DNA of 64,000 bases from Lasiosphaeria ovina (lineage: Eukaryota > Ascomycota > Sordariomycetes > Sordariales > Lasiosphaeriaceae), in assembly GCA_033439765.1 (NCBI GenBank), contig JAULSN010000002.1:4526001-4590000 (forward strand), given 5' to 3'. A model generated the notes under the pieces. That model was given only the letters and a program-made list of their open reading frames with translations. It made no database searches and had not been told where the DNA came from. The position numbers and the translations under genes are program-made. This document shows, one piece after another, positions 56,586 to 64,000 of the stretch. Each line of letters begins with the position of its first letter. Positions within the stretch are counted from its first letter, which is position 1.

Positions 56586-59500
56586 ATGAATCGAGCTGCC
56601 CATGCTGCCGCAGCCATGGACTCCGCCCTCTTGCCAGCGACGGCGACAGTGACAGCGGCAGCGCCAGCAACAGCAACAGCAACAGCGACAGCGACAGCAA
56701 CAGCAACAGCAACAGCGACGGCGCTGCCACAACAGCATGCGGCTCCTCCCCGACGACTCCCCCTATTGTCGTCGCGCATGCAGTACCGCAGTCGTCCCGT
56801 CTCGGTAGCCGTTGATCCCGTGTCCCTCGTCATATCCGAATGCATAGCCATCACGTCGGCCATCCAGAAAAATGCCCGCTCACCGCACTCGTCCGTGTCA
56901 GCCATCCTCGGCACCAGCCCCAACCTCATCCAGCTCGTGCCCCCGACACCGGGCATGCGCCGTGACGGCAAGACCTCGTCTGCCAATGCCAGCGCGGACG
57001 GCCCTGGCGACCTTGCCGCCAACCGATGGGGCCTGAGGGGCAAGAAGGGCAAGAGCATGCAGGACAACCCGCTGATATCAGGCTTCGGAAGGCTGCGCCA
57101 GGAGTTGACGGGCGTCAAGGGTAGGTTTCGACTCTGTGGCCGAGACAGAGAGCCTCGGGGGAACTCGGCATGTGCTGACAAGTTCAACAACTAGACATTC
57201 ACAAGTTCGACTCGCTCGTGCTGCTCTACCCCTTCCTGCAGATCATCCAGGCAAAGGGCACCGCAGCCCCTATTACCGTCCTTGCCCTGCGGGCCATCCA
57301 AAAGTTCCTCGCCTATGGCTTCATCGCCCCCGCGTCCCCCCGATTCGCACTGGCCATGCAGTCCCTGTCTGCCGCTATCACACACTGCCAGTTCGATATT
57401 AGCGACTCGGCCCAGGAGGAGGTTGTCCTGCTCATGATCCTCCACCTCATGGAGCATATGCTATCGGGACCCGGCGGCGATATCCTTAGCGACGAGAGCG
57501 TTTGCGACATGATGGGACGGGGACTGACAATCTGCTCACGGTCGAGGTTCTCTGAGGTTCTCCGAAGGACGGCAGAGGCGTCCATGGTGCGTATGTGCCA
57601 GATCATCTTTGAGGATCTGAAGCACCTCGAGGTCGAAGCCGGCGAGGAGAGCGAGGCCCTAGACATACAGACCAGCGGCGACATGGACAACATCAAGATG
57701 GACCCCGCGGCCGACGGCACCGACGTCCCGGCCACGGCAGTTGTGACGGCTGTGCCAACTGATGCGCTCCAGCCTCTCGCCGAGCCCAGGCAGTCGCCGA
57801 GCTCCGAGAAGGCAAGAAGTAGCGCGGAGACCCAAGCCAGCGGAGATGCCGGCCGAAGCAGCACAAGCTCGGCCAGCGACAGCTCCGAGTCCGTGGACAT
57901 TCGCCCATACTCTCTGCCTTCTGTCCGTGAGCTCTTCCGCGTCCTGGTGAGCTTTCTCGACCCCAACGACCGCCGGCACCCCGACCAGATGAGGGTCATG
58001 GCCCTGCGCATCATCCATGTGGCCTTTGAAGTCGCAGGACCATCGATTGCTCGGCATCCCGCACTTGCTGCCATTGCCGAGGACCAGCTGTGTTGCCACC
58101 TTTTCCAGCTCGTGAGATCTGATAACATGGCCGTGCTACAGGAAGCCCTGATAGTTGCCAGCACCCTGCTGTCCACTTGCAGGGGAGTCCTCAAGCTCCA
58201 GCAAGAACTCTATCTCTCATATCTAGTTGCCTGTCTTCACCCGGCTGTCGAGATTCCTCGGGAGCCCGGAATAGACCCGAGCCTTTATTCTGGAATCCCG
58301 CAGGCCCCCAAGCTTGTGAAGCCGCCGCCATCGCAAGCCAGCAGCGGCCGCTCTACGCCCGTACCTGTCAAAGATCGTCAAAAGCTTGGTATGGAGGGCG
58401 GGGCGCGCAAACCCGATGCGCGGCAGGCAATGGTCGAAAATATTGGCGTTCTCGCTCGGATGCCCACCTTCATGGTTGACCTGTTTGTCAATTACGACTG
58501 CGACGAGAACCGCACTGATCTTTGCGAGGACATGATTGGTCTGCTTTCAAGAAACGCCCTGCCAGACTCCGCGACCTGGAGCACGACGAGCGTTCCGCCC
58601 TTGTGTCTCGACGCGCTTCTGCGTTTCATACAGTTCATTGCCGAGAGGCTGGACAACCCCCCCGACACGGAGGGATACCCCGATCCGCAGACGCTCAGGG
58701 GAAAGCGACGCAGGAAAAAGCTCATCATCAAAGGCGCCAGCAAGTTCAACGAGAACCCAAAGGGAGGTCTAGCATATCTGCAGGACAAGGGCGTAATCGC
58801 TGACGCTGGCGATCCGCTATGTGTTGCCAAGTTTCTCAAGGGCACCTCGAGGGTTAACAAGAAGGTGCTGGGAGACTTCCTGTCAAAGAAAGGCAATGAG
58901 CCCGTCCTGAATGCTTTCATGGATCTGCTCGAGTTCACCGACAAGCGAGTGGACGAGGCCCTGCGAGTCCTCTTGGAAACCTTCCGCCTGCCTGGCGAGT
59001 CGCCTTTGATTGAGCGGATCGTGAGCTGCTTTTCGGAAAAATACTGCGCAAGCTCCACCCCTGAAGGCGTGGCTAATAATGAAGCCGTCTTCATTCTCAC
59101 ATACGCGATTCTGATGCTGAATACGGACCAGCACAATCCAAACTTCAAAGGCCAAGCCCGCATGAGCTATGCAGACTTTGCCCGCAATTTGCGCGGCCAG
59201 AACGGTGGCAAAGACTTCTCTGCTGAGTATCTGCAGGACATTTATGACGCGATAAAGTCTAATGAAATCATTCTTCCTGACGAGCACGACAATAAGCACG
59301 CTTTTGATTACGCTTGGAAAGAGCTTCTCTTGAAGACGGAGTCGGCAGGACCCTTGATCCTCTGCGACACAAACATCTACGACGCCGACATGTTTGCGAC
59401 GAGCTGGAACCCCATCGTCTCCTGCCTGTTCTTCGTCTTCATGTCGGCGACTGATGACACGGTCTATGCGCGAGTCATCACGGGCTTTGACGAATGCGCG

Positions 59501-61926
59501 CGGATTGCCACCAAGTACGGTAATTCCGAGGCCTTGGATGAGATCATCTATCGGCTGAGCTACATTTCAACGCTAAGCACTGCCACCCTGTCCAACACGT
59601 CTCTCAACACCGAGGTCCAGGTTGGGGAAAACAGCGTCATGGTAAGCGAGCTGGCCGTCAAGTTCGGAAGAGATGTCCGGCCTCAGTTGGCTACTTTGGT
59701 TCTGTTTCGCGTCGTGACGGGATCTGAACATGTTATTCGAAAGAGCTGGAAACATGTAAGTTTTCCCTTTCTCTCTTTGCCACAACATCCGTTCCATTTT
59801 CTTCTCTACTGGGTACTGACAGTGGCCAGATCATTCGTATATGGCTCAACCTCTTCGTGAATTCTTTGATACCGCCCTTCTTCTCAACCGAGCCCGACCG
59901 GATTTCGCTCCCGCCAATTCCGCTTCAAAACCCCTCGCAAGTAATAGACCGAGGCCCAAAACAGAGCGATTCCGGGTTCTTCTCGGCGTTCACGTCTTAC
60001 ATTTCTAGCTACGCAGCTGACGACCCTCCCGAGCCGTCGGATGAGGAGTTGGAGAGCACCTTATGTACCGTGGACTGTGTTAACCAATGTCATATGGGTG
60101 ACGTTTTTGCCAATGTGTCGTAAGTCCGAGCGGGTTGCCACCATGGAAGATGTTCTATCTAACACGAAACCAGGGAACTTCCTAGCCATAGCCTCGAGGC
60201 CTTGGTAGACACACTGTTGGAAGAGATACCGGATGATAACGGCTCGACAGCGGTTATCACAGTCAAGTCGGAAGGCCCGGCCTCGACGGCTCCCAATGGC
60301 CAGAATGCGCGGCAGAGCAACGCCATATACGATCCTGCATTGGTCTACATCTTGGAGTTTTGCACTGTCTTGGCGCTCCGTGACCAAACCACGGTTGAGA
60401 TTCTCGGGAAACGAGTCGTCGAAGCCATTCAAGCCGTCTTGAGGGACGTGGCGCGGTACCACACGATCCTTATCGAAAGGGCGACCTTTTATCTATTTAC
60501 CTTGCTCCAAGCCAGCTATGTGAGTCGCACGCTACCTCCTGGCGTCTCCTTGTTGGACACGAAGCTTATGATGTGACAGGACTTTGATTACATCCGGGTT
60601 CCCATTCTTCTCCACACGGTATCGAGTTTCTCAAAAGAGGTTCTGGTAAAGACGTCAGGCCTCGTGCTTCGAGGGCTTAAGCTATGTATCGAGAAGCCTT
60701 GCCCTTTGAGGAATGAGATCATGACGTCGCCCGATTTCTGGGTCATCCTCCAGACTCTCGCCACCAACCCCGAGTCTGCGCCTGTCGTGTTCGATATTTT
60801 AGAAAGCGGAGTCTCGGGGTCGCCCTCGGCCATCATGGCGGACAACTACGAATCCGCTCTTGCTTTACTGAACAAGTTTGCTTCCATGGCTAGCGCTGGG
60901 GCTGTTGCAGAACAGAAGCCAGACAGGAAGCAAGGACGAAAGCCTCCGCCTCGCCCAATAAAGCAGGAGAAGGCAAGGTATGTAGACGGCTAGTCTTGGA
61001 AGTATCGATTTTCCTGCATGCTGACACAAAGCAGTGAAAATGCGGCGGTAGCTCGGGGCATAAAAGCTATCGACAATATATATCGGTTGACAACCCGAAT
61101 CCCCCATTTAATGAAGCAGTCGCATCTCGAAAGCAGCGAAGGTGAGGATTCTACCTTGTCTAGGATCTTGGTCCCAAAGAAAGTGCACACAGCTAACATC
61201 TGTCAAAGCGTGGTCGGCCTACTGGCTGCCGATATTCCAGGCCCTGACAACACAGTGCACCAACCCCTGTCGCGAAGTGCGCCATCTCGCATTCGCGTCC
61301 CTCCAGAGGTCGCTCCTGTCTCCGGAACTGACCTCGAGCGACCACGAAGAGTGGACTGCGATTTTCGGCGAGGTGTTGTTCCCGCTGATTCTGAAGTTGC
61401 TGAAGCCCGAGGTCTTTTCATCTGACCGAGACGGCATGAGTGAGACCAGGGTGCAAGCGGCTTCGCTTTTATGCAAGGTGTTTTTGCAATACTTGGTAAT
61501 CCTGTCCGAGTGGGACGGCATGCTCGACTTGTGGCTCAAGATAATTGAGATCATGGACCGGCTCATGAACAGCGGCCAGGGAGACAGTCTCGTAAGTTTT
61601 GTGCTGATGTCTTTTGACGTGTTTGTGTGTTTGTGTGTGTATTTTAAATGGAAGCTAATCATGTCTTGCAGGAGGAGGCGGTGCCCGAGAATCTGAAGAA
61701 TGTGCTGCTTATCATGTCTAGCAACGGCTATCTGGTTTCGCCCAGCAAGAACCCGGCGCGAGAAGAGCTGTGGAACGAGACATGGAAGAGGATCGACCGG
61801 TTCCTCCCAGACCTGAAGAACGATCTTGCTCTCGAGGAACCTGAGCCCGTTACCAAGGGCGTGGCCATTGCCCCGCCGGCCGAGCCAGAAGTAGAGGCGC
61901 CGGGCGCCCAGGCACAAGACTTGTAA
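56586..61926 (+). CDS. GEA: Sec7-domain Arf guanine-nucleotide exchange factor, Gea/GBF1 type
   Basis: Eight exons: 56586-57120, 57195-59755, 59830-60119, 60174-60519, 60580-60977, 61035-61141, 61209-61591 and 61672-61926, giving 1624 aa with consistent phases. The family N-terminus VSVAVDPVSLVISECIAITSAI begins near residue 70. A conserved DCB/HUS part follows (KFDSLVLLYPFLQII; DEEVVLLMILHLMEHML-like). The Sec7 domain (about residues 685-872) contains FNENPKGGLAYLQDKGVI, then the catalytic glutamate finger FRLPGES (Glu780) and AILMLNTDQHNPNFKG. C-terminal HDS helices follow. It activates Arf1 at the early Golgi for COPI budding. The start is uncertain: an Ala/Thr repeat fills residues 17-46, and Met65 (56778) sits just before the conserved part. 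Confidence 0.93.
56636..56728. repeat. ACAGCR/ACAGCA trinucleotide-type microsatellite within the GEA N-terminus
   Basis: Tandem GCAACA/GCGACA units encode an Ala-Thr run at the very start of the GEA reading frame. Length variation here would change the annotated N-terminus but not the conserved part. Confidence 0.85.
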
Positions 61927-63761
61927 ATGAACTTTTGCGGTGTGTAGGGAGCGCGGTTAGATTTATTCACGGTGGAGGATGGGGCCTGCTTACGCCTGCG
62001 AGTAGAGGAGGAGCCCGCGAGGTCGAGCGGCTGCTTTTTTTGGCTTGTGCTGCAAAGGGTATCAGGCCGCCAGCTGATGGATTTCATGTTTTTTTCGGGC
62101 ATTCTGTCGGCATTCTTTTGGAGTTGGCTGAGAACGAGAAAGAGAAAGAGAGTAGGCGACGGTTCTTCTGCCATGCATGATGTCATTAAACTACCTAGGT
62201 ATAATAGATTTTTGGAAGTAGACGGGCTACATAGAGTGCCTGCCTACCTGCAAGTACCATTTTGTATTGGTATAAATAAATTCCCGGGACAAGCAAAGTT
62301 GTTCTGTCTGAAGCATGCTGGCATCCAGTGGTAATTTTGACGAGTTAATATTTTTGAATCAAGGACTTGACTATACAACTACAAATTTTCGATGAAATAA
62401 CGACTGGTATGGCCGTGGCTTGTTTATGGGCCGCAGACAACCCCCTCGTTGCTGTCGGTCCCTTTCTGTTTTCTCAGGATAGACTGCCCTTATTGGTGCA
62501 ACCTTCTATCTCTAATATTAGTTCTTATATGCTCGTTTTCAGGCAGGTACCCACCTCCCCTTTCTCCTCCTGCACGCTGCACACACTGGAAATAAACAGA
62601 GACAAGTTTCAAGTCTAGAAGAATTCGCCCACATCACCACACCACCCCGCCCAACTTTTCACTGCTCCGAGAATAATAATAATCATCTATCTTATACGGT
62701 AAGCTAAATTAATTATTTAGTTATACACCTTAGGAAGTAAATAGCCTAGCCATCCCCAACTCCAACCCCAAACCCAAACCCTAGCCAGACCGACTTAACC
62801 CAGCTCCGCCCAGCCTCTTTCGCCGAAGCAAAGTAGCCAAGGTACTCACTCACTCGCTCAGTGATTTCTCGTATGTACATACATACACACCTCAACTCAA
62901 CTCAGCAGATTACCTTAGGTATAGGTATCGGTATCGGTATATGTACTGCTAAAAAAAAAAAGGAAGAAAAAAGAAAAAGGAAAGAGAATCATGATTTTGT
63001 TTTCGTTGAGCTGAGGAAGACAGACAGACTTCTTGTCGAGAGTGCGAACCAAAATAAACCAGGTTTTTTTTAGTTGTAAAAGAAGAACACCACACACACA
63101 CACATAGAGAGAGAGAGCGCCTAGAAAACTAGATATCAAACTAGATAGAAATAGAAAACGACACGAGACGAAATGAAAAAGATAAAGGAAAGAAACAAAA
63201 GAATACAAGCTAGCAGTTCCGTTCCGCACACATACCAAAGACAACAGGACACCCACCATACTGTACATCAGAAACAAAACAATATATAAGGAAAATAAAA
63301 AAGATTTACAATATTTCCCAGGGGGTGTGGTTTTTTTTATTTCTCGCCAGTCGTGTCACATTTCCCAAAGGCTTCTTCTTCCTCCTACCCTCGCTGCCCT
63401 CTTCGCCACCCACTCACTCCCAGCCTTCGTCCAAGAAAAGAGAAGTGATAATGATAATAATAAACCCCCTCCGCTGCCCGCTCTCTGTTTGCTACTGCCA
63501 CCGCCGTAATAGACCTGCCACCTGCCACCGCCCACGCAGAAAGTCAGCTACTGCCCTTGTACCTGAGCCACCGCTGCAGCCGCTAAAAAAGGCCAAAATC
63601 TAATACCCGTATCGATACCAAATACCGATTGATAGCAATAGTGGGGGGAATAGCAGTAGCAACAGACCCGTTCCTCCCTCCTCCCATCCATCTCTTGTAA
63701 GCACATCCACGTGCGCGTTCTTCGTTTTCCATCACATCACATACACACAAACACGACACAA
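61927..63761. other. Intergenic: convergent 3' flanks of GEA and the right-edge gene
   Basis: 1.8 kb, AT- and A-rich in places (62.9-63.3 kb), with CA and GA microsatellites (63090-63118) and a GGTATC repeat (62919-62940). No gene is supported. Confidence 0.5.
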
Positions 63762-64000
63762 TTAAGGCCCGCCCCGATACGCGCCAGGGGGGAGCATGCC
63801 CCGGCGATCAAACGGCGGCGGCGCATTGAACAGCACCTCGGGTCCACCCGGGAAACCTCCGATGCCGACGCCCATGCCAGGGGGGGGCATAAAGCCCGGA
63901 GGCGGTGGTCCGCCGAAGAAGCCTGGCGGCGGCTGCATGGACCTACCACCGACGAGCGCGTCTGGGGGCGGTGGCGGACCGCTAGGGTGCAATGGCGGCG
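63762..64000 (-). CDS. Proline- and glycine-rich protein, C-terminus (partial, runs off right edge)
   Basis: The frame from the right edge to TAA at 63762-63764 gives about 78 residues rich in Pro-Gly-Phe-Met (SMQPPPGFFGGPPPPGFMPPPG, then RRGMLPPGAYRGGP). Such tails occur in splicing and RNA-binding proteins, including SmB/SmN, but no diagnostic domain lies in the window, so I do not name it. It is convergent with GEA. Confidence 0.6.
   Translation of the reverse strand, partial: PPLHPSGPPPPPDALVGGRSMQPPPGFFGGPPPPGFMPPPGMGVGIGGFPGGPEVLFNAPPPFDRRGMLPPGAYRGGP

Noticed and set aside
62760..62790. Telomere-like repeats (CCCAAACCCAAACCCTA)
   Set aside because: A few irregular units only, in the middle of genic DNA; not a telomere.
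1..64000. CRISPR array or bacterial operon features
   Set aside because: The DNA is eukaryotic with spliceosomal introns, and no regularly spaced identical repeats of the right kind occur.

Overview
The window is nuclear DNA of a filamentous ascomycete. Most genes are broken by short introns (about 52-180 bp) with GTRAGT/GTAYGT donors and CTAAC-like branch sites. Coding DNA is GC-rich, and the gene families (Csf1, Anp1, fungal Mtr3, a Gea-type Sec7 protein, TMEM184/DUF300) match Pezizomycotina, most likely Sordariomycetes. The class assignment is inference. Several broken genes carry stops explained by C-to-T changes in CAA/CAG/CGA codons, which fits RIP-like decay.

Layout of the conserved left half: the MTHFR N-terminus at the left edge (1-66, -); an RBM26/27-type CCCH/RRM protein (2179-5033, -); elongation factor 2 in six exons (5809-8746, -); a TMEM184-family membrane protein (10460-12579, -) that shares a divergent promoter with the giant lipid-transfer protein Csf1 (13329-23334, +); tRNA-splicing endonuclease SEN34 (24395-25342, -); Elongator ELP4 (25917-27095, -) divergent from RNA polymerase subunit RPB8 (27538-28162, +); a Nudix thiamine-diphosphate-type hydrolase (28498-29944, -); Hikeshi/OPI10 (32647-33282, +); and a Golgi apyrase YND1 (34377-36546, -).

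The right half alternates conserved and accessory DNA. Conserved: exosome subunit MTR3 (39382-40310, -), mannosyltransferase ANP1 (45408-47294, +), tRNA-Arg(ACG) (47816-47887, +), Arf-GEF GEA/GBF1 (56586-61926, +), and a proline-rich C-terminus at the right edge. Accessory: an aminoglycoside-phosphotransferase-like pseudogene (38220-38932), a candidate small secreted Cys-rich protein (41269-41774), an LTR-like GC-rich repeat (about 42.1-42.9 kb), a large membrane-protein gene interrupted by one TGA (48714-50858), two rearranged fragments of that gene family (42982-43062 and 51775-51948), a 65-bp tandem repeat, a decayed ORF with a retained intron (52154-52702), and a small gene broken by a 4-bp duplication (about 53195-53652).

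Functionally, the intact genes are housekeeping: translation and tRNA (EF-2, SEN34, ELP4, tRNA-Arg), transcription and RNA decay (RPB8, MTR3, RBM26-like), Golgi and secretion (GEA, ANP1, YND1) and lipid transfer (CSF1). The unusual biology is in the 37.6-56 kb accessory stretch, where remnants of one membrane-protein family lie on both sides of the conserved ANP1 and tRNA genes. I recognise no complete new system there, only decayed and recombined pieces.
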